From Planctomycetota bacterium (GTDB lineage Bacteria > Planctomycetota > Phycisphaerae > UBA1845), in contig JAKQDH010000075.1 of NCBI GenBank assembly GCA_029558835.1, forward strand, positions 1 to 64,000: 64,000 nucleotides of DNA, given 5' to 3'. Made by a program: the position numbers and the translations under genes. Each line of letters begins with the position of its first letter. Position 1 is the first letter of the stretch. The notes beneath the pieces are model-generated. The model saw nothing but the letters and a program-made list of their open reading frames with translations, was not told where the DNA came from and made no database searches. Shown piece after piece: positions 7,641 to 15,774 of this stretch.

Positions 7641-9206
7641 TCAACTTGTCGTGCAGGCGCTGTCGGGTACGCCCGGCAGTGCCTGGACCACGCGCAGGTC
7701 GCCACCGCGGCTCAGGTCCACGGAAACGTCGGTCTCCGACCCGTCGCCGTTGAGCGGCACTACCGTCGGGCTGGTGTGTCGGCCGGGATTAGCGCGCCAT
7801 ACCCGCGCCAGCGTCCCGTCTGAGAGTCTCACGTAACTCCCCACGGGGAACAGCGACATACAGTCCAGCATGTTCCGCATGACGTTGCAGTCGATGCGGC
7901 ACCGGTGGACCTCGTGCAGCAGGTTCACCATCGCCTGGTACGGGCTGACGGGCGCCCGGTAAGGGCGATGGGACGTCATGGCAACGTAGGTGTCGGCGGC
8001 CGCCACCAGGCGCGCGAAAGGGTGAATGAACAGACGATGCCGGCCCCGTGGATACCCGGAGCAGTCACCGCGCTCGTGCACCTGGTACGCGATCATCATG
8101 GCCACTTTGCTGAGCCCGTGCTGACGCTCGAGGAAGTCGAGGCTGTGGATCGGGTGGCGACGCACCTCGAACTGCTCGTCGGGGGTGAGCGCCCGCGGCG
8201 CGAGCCGAAGTTGCTCGGGCACGCGTAACATGCCGATGTCCTGGAGCAATGCCCCCAGGCCGATCTCCACGATCTGCTCCGGCGGTAGCGAAAGCTGCCC
8301 GGCAATTTCGACCGACACGGCCGCCACGTTCAGGGCATGCTGGTACAGGTACTCACCTGGGGCCTGCTTCAGCTTCAGGATGACGGGCAGCAGGCCCGCA
8401 TCCAGACGCAGGAAGTCCAGAAACTGCCCGACGACGCCGCGCGCGGCGTTCAGGGCGGCCGGACGACCGTGCAGCAAGTCATCCGTTACGTCGGCGACCC
8501 GTTCCAACGCCTCGGCGTACCGCTCCGTGGCCCCGCTCGCCTCGGTGCGGAAGTCTGCCAGTCCGAGCTTGGCCGCGTAGAGCCTGCGGGTGTTGGGCGT
8601 CAGGTCTTGCTGCGGCTTGGTGCCCAGGAAGTCGTCGAGCTCCCGAATGATCGCCGAGGGCCCCGCTGACCCTGGGGCCGCTGGAGAGGGGGGAGCGACC
8701 GAAGTCTGCACCTCATACACGCCCTGCTGGCGCAGGCGTGCCAGGAACCCATGGGTGACCACCATCCCCGCAGCCAGCAAGAGCACGCCGTCCCCCGTGT
8801 ACAGGGGACGGGAGAGGCGTTCCCCGACGCGGAGGCGCTCCACGGGCTTAATCACCACGTGGCCTTCCGTTGCGGGTGCGGCTGCGAAGTCGACTACTGC
8901 GTCAGCGTCGCCGTTGGGGTCGCCCCACGTTGGTTCCAGCGGGTCGCGGCCGAGTGGGTTGGTCGGCTCGGCGGGAGCGCGTACCTCGAAGAAGATGGGC
9001 GGCCAATCGTCGGTACCGAAGACGCCGGCGTACCGGCGCTCACCGATCACGTCGAGGTCGCGCTCCTGCAGCACCCTCCCGGCAGGCAGCAGCACGTGCC
9101 CCTGCTCGTCGCGCAGCGCGGCCGGCAACACATCACCGACCGTCAGGGCGGAGGTGTCGATCCGTCGCAGCGTGGCTTCCGTGGATTGGCTTTCGGTGCC
9201 CTGCAT
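7641..9206 (-). CDS. Degenerate HD-GYP domain protein
   Basis: In this 521-residue soluble protein, an N-terminal region with two short repeated beta-rich units (each with a V-G-(D/E)-x-L motif and an LLPAG or LLAAG turn) precedes an HD-GYP domain in the C-terminal half. The family normally hydrolyses cyclic di-GMP using metal-binding His and Asp residues. Here the defining HD is QD (LLQDIGM instead of LLHDIGK), HHExxDG is VHERGDC, and the later ADxYDAL motif reads ADTYVAM. HPIHSLDFLE and SGYP are kept. Several metal ligands are thus missing, so a phosphodiesterase is unlikely; a binding or scaffolding role is an inference. The gene is convergent with the octaheme gene and divergent from the SPFH operon. 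Confidence 0.75.
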   Translation of the reverse strand: MQGTESQSTEATLRRIDTSALTVGDVLPAALRDEQGHVLLPAGRVLQERDLDVIGERRYAGVFGTDDWPPIFFEVRAPAEPTNPLGRDPLEPTWGDPNGDADAVVDFAAAPATEGHVVIKPVERLRVGERLSRPLYTGDGVLLLAAGMVVTHGFLARLRQQGVYEVQTSVAPPSPAAPGSAGPSAIIRELDDFLGTKPQQDLTPNTRRLYAAKLGLADFRTEASGATERYAEALERVADVTDDLLHGRPAALNAARGVVGQFLDFLRLDAGLLPVILKLKQAPGEYLYQHALNVAAVSVEIAGQLSLPPEQIVEIGLGALLQDIGMLRVPEQLRLAPRALTPDEQFEVRRHPIHSLDFLERQHGLSKVAMMIAYQVHERGDCSGYPRGRHRLFIHPFARLVAAADTYVAMTSHRPYRAPVSPYQAMVNLLHEVHRCRIDCNVMRNMLDCMSLFPVGSYVRLSDGTLARVWRANPGRHTSPTVVPLNGDGSETDVSVDLSRGGDLRVVQALPGVPDSACTTS

Positions 9207-9344
9207 AGTATTCCACTGACGCCGTGAAGGGGGTGGTCGAGGCGAACGTGCTCGGCGGCGTCCATAGAAGCATACGATATCCCACCTGCTAGTGCAGTCC
9301 CACTTTACGGACAGGCTCGATTGCCACGCAACGCCGTTGGCGGC

Positions 9345-9373
9345 TTGACTCCTACCGAAGGCTTTGATATAGT
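9345..9373 (+). promoter_or_regulatory. Sigma-70-type promoter of the SPFH/ribbon-helix-helix operon
   Basis: TTGACT at 9345-9350 and TATAGT at 9368-9373 are separated by exactly 17 bp, a near-consensus pair directly upstream of the SPFH gene. The predicted start is near 9380. The -10 hexamer overlaps the left arm of the palindrome at 9370-9386, so anything bound there would block polymerase. Confidence 0.65.
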
Positions 9374-9386
9374 GCTGATAGCACTA
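9370..9386. promoter_or_regulatory. Palindromic operator overlapping the -10 and start site
   Basis: TAGTGCT-GAT-AGCACTA is a perfect 7-bp inverted repeat. It covers the end of the -10 hexamer and the predicted transcription start. An Arc-type ribbon-helix-helix protein is the second gene of the operon, so autoregulation through this site is the simplest reading, though inferred. Confidence 0.6.
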
Positions 9387-9405
9387 AGATATAGGAGGTG
9401 CTGAC

Positions 9406-10293
9406 ATGACGGCGAGTCGCGAGCTGGAGAAGCGGACGTTCAATGGGTGGTTGGTCTTGGCGTTGCTGTTTCTGACGGGAGTGGCGTTGGGATGGAGTAT
9501 CTACTGGCACGCCCGGCGTGGCCGGCTGGATGCCGTGTGGCTGACGGTCCAGATCCTCCTGGTGACCGTTTGGGCGTTTCTGCAGGGGGGGTTCTTCACG
9601 TTGCAGCCGAACCAGGCCGCGGTGCTCATCCTGTTCGGAAAGTACTCCGGTACCGCGCGGCGCAGCGGGTTCCACTGGGCGAACCCGTTGCTGACGAAGA
9701 AGAAGGTCTCGCTGCGGGCCCGCAATCTCAACATGGACACGATCAAGGTGAACGATCTGCGGGGTAACCCGATCGAGATTGCGGCCGTCGTGGTCTGGCG
9801 CGTGCATGACAGTGCCCAGGCGGTATTCGACGTGGACGACTTCGAGAGCTACGTCAGCGTGCAGAGTGAGGCTGCATTGCGCCACCTTGCCAGTGCCTAT
9901 CCCTATGACACGGGGGGGGAGGAGGCGGAGCAGCTTACGCTGCGTGGGAGCATGGATGAGGTGTCGCGCGCGCTGACGGTGGAATTGCAGGAGCGCGTGG
10001 CGCGGGCGGGGGTGCAGATCGAGGAGGCCCGCCTCAGTCACTTGGCCTACGCGCCCGAGATTGCGGGGGCGATGCTGCAGCGTCAGCAGGCGGAAGCGAT
10101 CGTGGCCGCCCGCAGCCGCATCGTGGACGGTGCGGTGGGGATGGTCGAGATGGCACTCGCCAAGCTCGAAGAGCGCCACACCGTGGAACTGGACGAGGAG
10201 CGCAAGGCCGCCATGGTGAGCAACCTGCTGGTGGTTCTGTGCGGCGACAAGGCGGCTCATCCGGTAGTCAACGCGGGCACGTTGTACGGTTGA
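9406..10293 (+). CDS. SPFH/band-7 domain membrane protein
   Basis: This is a 295-residue protein. Two N-terminal hydrophobic helices (about residues 13-32 and 42-60) are followed by the SPFH core. Typical features are [15 protein letters not shown], the SGFHWANPL turn, [13 protein letters not shown] and the acidic helix [29 protein letters not shown]. Proteins of this family oligomerise on membranes and organise proteases or lipid domains. The ATG follows an AGGAGGTG ribosome site at ideal spacing. The gene begins an operon with a ribbon-helix-helix protein 15 bp downstream, an association that suggests a self-regulated unit rather than housekeeping QmcA/HflK. Confidence 0.85.
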   Translation: MTASRELEKRTFNGWLVLALLFLTGVALGWSIYWHARRGRLDAVWLTVQILLVTVWAFLQGGFFTLQPNQAAVLILFGKYSGTARRSGFHWANPLLTKKKVSLRARNLNMDTIKVNDLRGNPIEIAAVVVWRVHDSAQAVFDVDDFESYVSVQSEAALRHLASAYPYDTGGEEAEQLTLRGSMDEVSRALTVELQERVARAGVQIEEARLSHLAYAPEIAGAMLQRQQAEAIVAARSRIVDGAVGMVEMALAKLEERHTVELDEERKAAMVSNLLVVLCGDKAAHPVVNAGTLYG

Positions 10294-10308
10294 GTGGTTA
10301 GGTGGCCG

Positions 10309-10527
10309 ATGGCCGAGCGCAAGCCATTTCTATTACGCCTGCCGCCCGAGCTGATGGAGGAGTTGAATCGGTGGGCACGCGATGAACTGCGCAGCGTCAA
10401 CGCGCAGATCGAGTACGTGCTGCGCGAGGCCCTGCGGCGCCGCCGCCGGGTTACGTTGGAACCGGCGGCGCAGACGCCGCCTGAGCGCCCGGCTGGGGCG
10501 GGCGAGGGCGAAGGCGGACCGGTGTGA
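10309..10527 (+). CDS. Arc-family ribbon-helix-helix DNA-binding protein
   Basis: This is a 72-residue basic protein. FLLRLPPELMEELNRWA would form the beta strand and helix 1 and ELRSVNAQIEYVLREAL helix 2 of the Arc/MetJ fold, in which paired N-terminal strands read the DNA major groove. The remainder is arginine- and proline-rich. The ATG at 10309 follows AGGTGG and is preferred to a GTG at 10294. It sits just behind the SPFH gene in the same operon. The palindrome at the operon promoter (9370-9386) is a likely target. Confidence 0.8.
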   Translation: MAERKPFLLRLPPELMEELNRWARDELRSVNAQIEYVLREALRRRRRVTLEPAAQTPPERPAGAGEGEGGPV

Positions 10528-10684
10528 CGGGACCGCCAGCCGTGTGTGCGAGCACGCAGCGCGGGGGTTGAAGCCGGGCCGGTCCCTTACGGTTGGGGTT
10601 GGCGTCGTTGCGGCCGGACGGCGCGTGGTGAGTCAGTCCCCCGAAGTGATTGCCGTGCCCGACGGGCTCCCTATACTCACGGGC

Positions 10685-11605
10685 ATGGAACGCGACGAAC
10701 GAACTGCCGCGCACCCGGATGACCACGCGCCACCAAGTGGGGCGGAGGAGTCTTGCGGCGCGGACGGCGCAAACGGTCACTTGCCATTGCCCACGCTGAC
10801 GCTTTCGGCCGGCGCGCCGGTCCTGTGCTGGCCGATCCGGCGGTATCGCGCCTGCCAGCCTTGCGAAGCGTGTCAGGACGTGGTGGTGCAGGAGCGACGC
10901 ATTGAGCTGGTGCTCAACGGGGCCGTGTTGCTGGCGATGCTGACATTGCCACGGGACCTGGAAGCGCTGGCGTTGGGGTTCCTGTCGTCGGAAGGGCTGT
11001 TGCGCGACGGGGCGCCGCGGCCGCAGATACGGTTTGACGAGACGGCGGGCCGGCTGCACTGCACGGGGAGTTTCGACGACGAGGCCGTCGAGAGCATCCA
11101 CCGGCGCTGGACGCTGGGTACGGGCTGCGGTGGGGGAGGGACATTCCGCGATGCTGATCGGCTGGCGCGTTGCCGGCCGGTGCAGAGTGACTTCACGGTT
11201 AGCGTTGCCCAGTTGACCGCCCTGGGGCGACGGTTCCAGCAGCGGGGCGAGTTGTATCGCGCGACGGGGGGCGTGCACGCCTGCGCCATCGCGTCCGTGC
11301 GGGAGATTCTCCACTTCGCGGAGGACGTTGGGCGGCACAACGCGCTGGACAAGGTGATCGGCATGGCATTGCCGCGCGGGCTGGACTTCTCGCGGTACGT
11401 ATTGCTGACCACGGGGCGGCTGTCGGCGGAGATCGTGGGGAAGGCCATTGCCCAGGGCGTGGCCGTACTGGCGTCGTCGTCCGCGCCGACGGCGCTGGCC
11501 GTCCAGTGGGCGAAGCACTTCGCGCTGACGCTGGTCGGCTTCCTGCGTGGCGGACGCCTCAACGTCTACACCGCGTACCAACGGGTTGTGCCTTCCAATG
11601 AGTGA
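10685..11605 (+). CDS. fdhD: FdhD sulfur carrier/sulfurtransferase for formate dehydrogenase
   Basis: FdhD moves sulfur from a cysteine desulfurase to the molybdenum or tungsten cofactor, which formate dehydrogenases need for activity. The 306-residue product has the family hallmarks: GTGCGGGGTF around the sulfur-carrying Cys, TGGVHACAIA, EDVGRHNALDKVIG, TTGRLSAEIVGKA and ASSSAPTALAV. The first 35 residues are a variable polar extension, and residues 50-65 contain an extra CQPCEAC motif. The ATG at 10685 was chosen because the homology begins soon after it. The downstream MobB-like gene overlaps the 3' end by 8 nt, which indicates co-translation. No formate dehydrogenase gene is in the window. 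Confidence 0.9.
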   Translation: MERDERTAAHPDDHAPPSGAEESCGADGANGHLPLPTLTLSAGAPVLCWPIRRYRACQPCEACQDVVVQERRIELVLNGAVLLAMLTLPRDLEALALGFLSSEGLLRDGAPRPQIRFDETAGRLHCTGSFDDEAVESIHRRWTLGTGCGGGGTFRDADRLARCRPVQSDFTVSVAQLTALGRRFQQRGELYRATGGVHACAIASVREILHFAEDVGRHNALDKVIGMALPRGLDFSRYVLLTTGRLSAEIVGKAIAQGVAVLASSSAPTALAVQWAKHFALTLVGFLRGGRLNVYTAYQRVVPSNE

Positions 11606-12221
11606 CGTTCCGGTTGGCGACCGCCCGGTTCTTGCAGTGATCGGGCCGCACTCCGGGTGCGGCAAGAGCACGTTCGTTCTGCAACTGCTGCGCCACCTGC
11701 CGGGGGTCGGCTGCCTGAAGATCAGTCCGGTGCACGATGCGCGGGCGCCTTGGCCCGCGGGGGGGGCGGCCGACTTCGCTTTCGAGGCGGTTGACAGTCT
11801 GACCTGCGGTGACCGCGACACTGGTCGGTATCTGTCGGCCGGGGCGGCCCATGTGGAGCGCTTGCGTCACCGGGGGGCGGGGCTGCGGGCGGGGCTGGCG
11901 GCGGCCTGCGGACGTTTCCCACCGGGGATGCCGGTGATTGTGGAGAGTTCGAGCGCGTTGGTGTTTCTGCGGCCGCGGTGTGTGCTGTTGGTCGTGCGCC
12001 CACCGCTGCGCGAGATGAAGCCGGCGACGCTGGCCGTGCTTCCCAGGGTGACGGATCTCCTGTGGAACATGTCGAGTACGGGGAGTGATGCGAGGCACGC
12101 GACGGAGGAGCTTCGCAGGGAGTTCTCCGCTTTGAATCCGACTGGTATCTGGCGGGCAGATCTGCTGAGCGAGCCGCTGCCGGCGGGCCTGCTCGAGCGC
12201 GTGCGTAGCGCACTGACCTGA
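11598..12221 (+). CDS. MobB-like P-loop GTPase of molybdenum cofactor maturation
   Basis: This is a 207-residue protein starting inside the last codons of fdhD (ATGAGTGA overlap). A Walker A motif (GPHSGCGKST) begins near residue 16, and DTGRYLSAGA resembles the substrate-interacting motif of MobB. MobB proteins bind GTP and assist attachment of guanine dinucleotide to molybdopterin. The rest is divergent, so the exact family is uncertain. The position between fdhD and a ModE-like regulator supports a molybdenum role. A generic P-loop kinase is the alternative. Confidence 0.65.
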   Translation: MSDVPVGDRPVLAVIGPHSGCGKSTFVLQLLRHLPGVGCLKISPVHDARAPWPAGGAADFAFEAVDSLTCGDRDTGRYLSAGAAHVERLRHRGAGLRAGLAAACGRFPPGMPVIVESSSALVFLRPRCVLLVVRPPLREMKPATLAVLPRVTDLLWNMSSTGSDARHATEELRREFSALNPTGIWRADLLSEPLPAGLLERVRSALT

Positions 12222-12235
12222 CGGGGCATCCGCGG

Positions 12236-12676
12236 TCACGCCCGGGGCGGGCTGGGACGCGGGCGCTGCGCCCAGCGGCCGAAGTGGCGCACCGTGGCTG
12301 TGGCCACGAACTCGTCCACTTCGGCGTGGAAGCGGGCGTAGGCATCGAGCAACGCACGGCCATCGGGAGTGAGGATGCTGCCGCCGCCCTCGGTGCCGCC
12401 GCGGTGCGGTTCGACGACCGGCAGCCCGACGCGCTCCTCGAGCAACTTCAGGTGCTTCCACGCCAGGCGATAGCTCATGCCAAGTTGACGGGCCGCGGCC
12501 GAGAGGGACTTCGTGGCCGCGATGGCTTCGAGCAGGCGCATCTTCCCCGGTCCAAGGGCGTTGCGCCCGTCGATTTCGATCCACAGACGCAGGCAGCCCT
12601 GCCAGATGCCGGCGGGGGTGGGTGGGGTCGGCTCGCGTCGGGCCCTCTTGCGTGGTCCGGGTCGAACGGTGGGCAT
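12236..12676 (-). CDS. ModE-like winged-helix regulator (DNA-binding domain only)
   Basis: The 146-residue product matches the N-terminal domain of ModE, the molybdate-responsive repressor: LGPGKMRLLEAI, SLSAAARQLGMSYRLAWKHL and a GGTEGGGS-x-LTPDG wing. It lacks the C-terminal molybdate-binding domains, so its signal is unknown. The ATG has AAGGAG 7 nt upstream. It is convergent with the MobB-like gene, ending 14 bp from it, and sits inside a group of molybdenum-cofactor genes that it may regulate. Confidence 0.8.
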   Translation of the reverse strand: MPTVRPGPRKRARREPTPPTPAGIWQGCLRLWIEIDGRNALGPGKMRLLEAIAATKSLSAAARQLGMSYRLAWKHLKLLEERVGLPVVEPHRGGTEGGGSILTPDGRALLDAYARFHAEVDEFVATATVRHFGRWAQRPRPSPPRA

Positions 12677-12868
12677 CGGGAGTCTCCTTCACGTGACGGC
12701 GTGCGATGTTACGGCCCTCAGAGTTTCGGAGCACCGCGCGGGCTGCGTTTGACGCTCGGCGTCCAAGGGAGCAAGCCCGCGGCTCGACCAGGTGGCGGAA
12801 CCACGTCGGGTCGTAGGGCGTCTTGCAGAAGCGCCGCCAAGAGTGGACGCTACTGCTTCCACGGGGCG

Positions 12869-13387
12869 CTAGGCAAGCGTCTCCAGGGCCGGCCAGGGGG
12901 GAGACCACCGCCGCGCCCGAGACCAGAGCGGCGAAGGGAAGCGCTGGACCACGGCTGGGAGGGCACTGCTACGGATGACGAGAATGATCTCCTGCTCCTC
13001 TGTCGAGTTGTGGAGCGAGAACTCCAGCGCTGCGGCCCAGCCCTGACCGGCAAGTTCGAGGGGGCCGATTTCGTCGATGGCCACGGCCGGCACTCCGTCG
13101 CGGACGGCTGCTAGGATGGCGGCGGTTCCGGCGGCCAGAGCATCTGCGTCAAACCAGTACCTTCCGACGGTCACCGTCGCCGCCAGCGGGGTGGGTCCGA
13201 CGCGGGCGAGCGGGACGCGGGTGCCCCGGCGCAGGTCGAGGCAATCATATCCGACTCGTTCGTCGTTTTGGAGGACGGCCGGCGACGCGGTGCCGCCGAC
13301 GGTGATTCCGCGTCGTTTGAACGCATCGAGGTAGGCGCAGAGGAACGTGGTCTTTCCGGTGCCTCTGTCGCCAGTGATGATCGTCAT
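12869..13387 (-). CDS. THEP1-like nucleoside-triphosphatase
   Basis: This is a 172-residue P-loop protein. Walker A (GDRGTGKTT) is at the very N-terminus and a Walker B-like motif (AVAIDEIGPLEL) near residue 100. GRYWFDADAL lies between them, as in the NTPase_1/THEP1 family, whose members hydrolyse nucleoside triphosphates and whose cellular role is unclear. The ATG at 13387 was preferred over a GTG two codons upstream. The last 25 residues are tryptophan- and arginine-rich and look unconstrained. Neighbouring molybdenum genes hint at a link to cofactor or transport functions, but that is guilt by association. Confidence 0.7.
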   Translation of the reverse strand: MTIITGDRGTGKTTFLCAYLDAFKRRGITVGGTASPAVLQNDERVGYDCLDLRRGTRVPLARVGPTPLAATVTVGRYWFDADALAAGTAAILAAVRDGVPAVAIDEIGPLELAGQGWAAALEFSLHNSTEEQEIILVIRSSALPAVVQRFPSPLWSRARRWSPPWPALETLA

Positions 13388-13442
13388 GCTCACGGCTGCG
13401 GCCCAACCGTCTGCCGGGTCGTTGGTCGAGCGGGTCCGCCCA

Positions 13443-13471
13443 TTGCGTCTGTGTCACAATGAGGATACAGT
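13443..13471 (+). promoter_or_regulatory. Weak candidate promoter upstream of the prepilin-like gene
   Basis: TTGCGT at 13443-13448 and TACAGT at 13466-13471 are spaced by 17 bp. Each hexamer is an imperfect match. It would give a leader of about 140 nt that ends in the terminator-like hairpin at 13585-13609 before the start codon. Confidence 0.3.
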
Positions 13472-13584
13472 AAGCGGTGGTGCGGGTATACGCTGCGGTA
13501 GGTGTGCGTTCCAGGTTGGGCGTGGGGACGGGGTGTGGAGTTGAGCGGCGTGGTCCGGTTTGGGGCGGTGCGGGATGAAGACGT

Positions 13585-13609
13585 GACGGCGGTGCCGGCC
13601 GTCTTTTTT
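13585..13609 (+). terminator. Rho-independent terminator 12 nt before the prepilin-like start codon
   Basis: GACGGC, a 7-nt loop and GCCGTC form a 6-bp GC-rich stem followed directly by six T residues. No gene ends upstream on this strand, since the neighbouring gene points the other way. The hairpin therefore most likely acts on the leader of the downstream gene, as an attenuator, or ends a short leader transcript. Confidence 0.55.
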
Positions 13610-13621
13610 CGGCAGCGCGAT

Positions 13622-14506
13622 ATGCTTGGCAAAGCACATCGAGGATCGCGGGAGGCGGGTGGCGCGTTCACGCTGGTGGAGCTGCTGGTGGCGATTTCCA
13701 TCATTGCGCTGCTGCTGGCGGTGTTGCTGCCTTCGTTGAGTTCTGCGCGGGCGCGGGCGCAGCAGACGACGTGCGCGGCGCGGTTGCGGCAATGGGGGGT
13801 GGCGTTCGGGGTGTATGAGATCGACAACCGGGGGTTTTGGCCGCACTGCGATGGGCTGGACCGCGAGGACCCGGACCCGAGCAACCCCGATCGGGTGCCG
13901 CCGGGCGCGCCGCCGTGGGTGGTGGCGAACTGGCACGGCTGGATGGACAAGGTACCGCCGGTGCTGGGGTACAAGGCGTGGCGGTACTACGGCCCCTACG
14001 AACATCCAGGCGCTGATACCTTCTATCAATGTCCGACGGCGGAGGCGATTGCGGGGAAGGGCATCTATACCTACAAGCCGGAGAAGATCGGTTTCTTCAG
14101 CTACGCGATGAACGCGTGTCTGGAGCTGGACGAGGCGACGTGGCGCCCACCGGGCGGCGTGGACTGGCCGATGCCGTCGTTTCTGGGCGCGGCGCGGATC
14201 GTCTGTCCGCAGCGGGTGGTTCTGCTGTTCGATCAGTTGCTCGATCCGCGGCGTGGTTTCGGCGGGGAGACGCAGTATCGCAGCGCCGGTCGCTACGCCG
14301 GCAGCTATCCGATCGCCTTTGCGGCCCGGCATGCCCATGGCCGCGAGAAGCTGGGCGGCAACCTGCTGTACTGCGACGGCCACGTTGGCTGGCGGGCGAC
14401 GGTGTGGAAGGATTCGTGGGGTCCGTGGGACGTGGAACATCAGCAGGGTCCGCCCCGGGATGATCCGAACTGGTATCCGTACCCGGTGTACGGGGCTGGA
14501 CGCTGA
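13622..14506 (+). CDS. Prepilin-type N-terminal cleavage/methylation protein (pseudopilin-like)
   Basis: This is a 294-residue protein with a class III leader: GGAFTLVELLVAISIIALLLAVLLPSL near residues 13-38 gives the cleavage site, Glu5 of the mature pilin and the hydrophobic helix. ARARAQQTTCAARLRQWG follows, as in the large planctomycete family of secreted pseudopilin-like proteins. The C-terminus has the NLLYCDGHVGW motif of the H-x9-DG type. The globular part has conserved aromatics but no catalytic motif I recognise. Such proteins are thought to be exported by type II/IV-pilus-like machinery, and planctomycete genomes carry many of them. The ATG at 13622 puts the leader at a normal distance. 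Confidence 0.85.
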   Translation: MLGKAHRGSREAGGAFTLVELLVAISIIALLLAVLLPSLSSARARAQQTTCAARLRQWGVAFGVYEIDNRGFWPHCDGLDREDPDPSNPDRVPPGAPPWVVANWHGWMDKVPPVLGYKAWRYYGPYEHPGADTFYQCPTAEAIAGKGIYTYKPEKIGFFSYAMNACLELDEATWRPPGGVDWPMPSFLGAARIVCPQRVVLLFDQLLDPRRGFGGETQYRSAGRYAGSYPIAFAARHAHGREKLGGNLLYCDGHVGWRATVWKDSWGPWDVEHQQGPPRDDPNWYPYPVYGAGR

Positions 14507-14629
14507 GCGCATGCGTCTGGAAAGCGTACGTGCTGTCCGAACGGGACAGCGGGCTCGACAAACTGAGCAACACGTGACTCTCCACCGGTGAGAGAGTTGT
14601 GGGGTATCTTTTTGCGAGGAGGCGAGAAC

Positions 14630-15475
14630 ATGAGATGGAATTGGCTGCGGTCGGCAATGGTGTTGGTGGTGAGCGTGAGCGTCGGCACAACGGCGTGGGC
14701 GGACTTGTCAATCTATGAGGTACAGCACAACACGACGGACGGCGACGCCAGCGTGTACAACGGTCAGATTCAGAGCGTTCTGGGCGGCATCGTTACGCAC
14801 ACGTGGCATGGTTTTCAGGATCGTATCTACCTGCAGGACCCAAATCAGGCGGACGGATGGGGAGCGATCGTAGTGAAGGATTCGACGCCTACGCGCGAAC
14901 TGTACTCGAGCGTGAGCGTGGGTGACTGGGTCACACTCAGCGAAGTGTACGTTGAGGAGTACCGGGGCACGACGTTTCTGCAGTACAAGACGGTGACGGA
15001 CGGGGGTGGCAACGTGCTGAACCCGAATCTGGGATTCGAGGTGACCAGCGTGGGCAACCCGGTTCCTGCATCCGTAGTGCTGACGGCCGCCGAGCTGGTG
15101 GTGCCGGTCGATCATGCCGCGAGTGAACCCTGGGAGAGCGTGATCGTGACTCTGGAGGACGTGGTCATCGGGCAGAAGGACCTGGGCAAGGCCGCGGACA
15201 ACTATCAACTGCTTCAGGGTAGCGACGTGGCGTGGGGCACGGACTACCTGAACCTCGAGGCCGGTGGGTTGTATCATCCATACATCCAGACCGGCGTGCA
15301 CCTGGAGAGCATCACGGGCATCGTTGAGCAGTACACGAAACTCTCAGATGGCTGGGACTATTACCAGGTGATGACGCGGTGCACCGCGGATATCGTGGTG
15401 CCAGAACCGGGGACGCTGGCACTGGTGGCTGTGGGGCTGGTGGTGCTGCGTCGGAGTCGCCGGGCGACGGCGTGA
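14630..15475 (+). CDS. Secreted PEP-CTERM protein with OB-like domain
   Basis: This is a 281-residue protein. The signal peptide (about residues 1-25) ends near AWADLSIYE. The C-terminus is a PEP-CTERM sorting signal (VPEPGTLALVAVGLVVL then RRSRR), which an exosortase encoded elsewhere would cleave to anchor or release the protein. The body resembles small OB-fold-like secreted domains (VSVGDWVTL-x-EVYVEEYRGTTFLQ, W-x-x-VIVTLEDVVIGQ). The next gene encodes a clear paralogue over the same region. The ATG is preceded by GGAGG at 8 nt spacing. The ligand is unknown. Confidence 0.75.
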   Translation: MRWNWLRSAMVLVVSVSVGTTAWADLSIYEVQHNTTDGDASVYNGQIQSVLGGIVTHTWHGFQDRIYLQDPNQADGWGAIVVKDSTPTRELYSSVSVGDWVTLSEVYVEEYRGTTFLQYKTVTDGGGNVLNPNLGFEVTSVGNPVPASVVLTAAELVVPVDHAASEPWESVIVTLEDVVIGQKDLGKAADNYQLLQGSDVAWGTDYLNLEAGGLYHPYIQTGVHLESITGIVEQYTKLSDGWDYYQVMTRCTADIVVPEPGTLALVAVGLVVLRRSRRATA

Positions 15476-15774
15476 GGCGGACGGGCGACGGTGAGTCGTG
15501 GGCGAGGAAAGGGTGCGCGGGATGGGGACAGCCCGGCACCTTCTCCTCGTGCGGCGCAGTGCTTTGGGTCCGAGCAAGGACGTCGGTCGGGAGGAAACGG
15601 CGACCCAGGGCCGGGCAATTGGGAAACGCGGGGGGGGGTATGCGGAAGCCAAAGCCGTCGCACACGGTTGCACAAGGTAGCGTCCGGCCTGTGGGGGAGC
15701 AGGGCAGCGCGGCGCTCGGCGATGCCACCCTGCCCCACCGGTCGGTTTCCGTGTTGAAGGGAGTTGCGGCGGCG

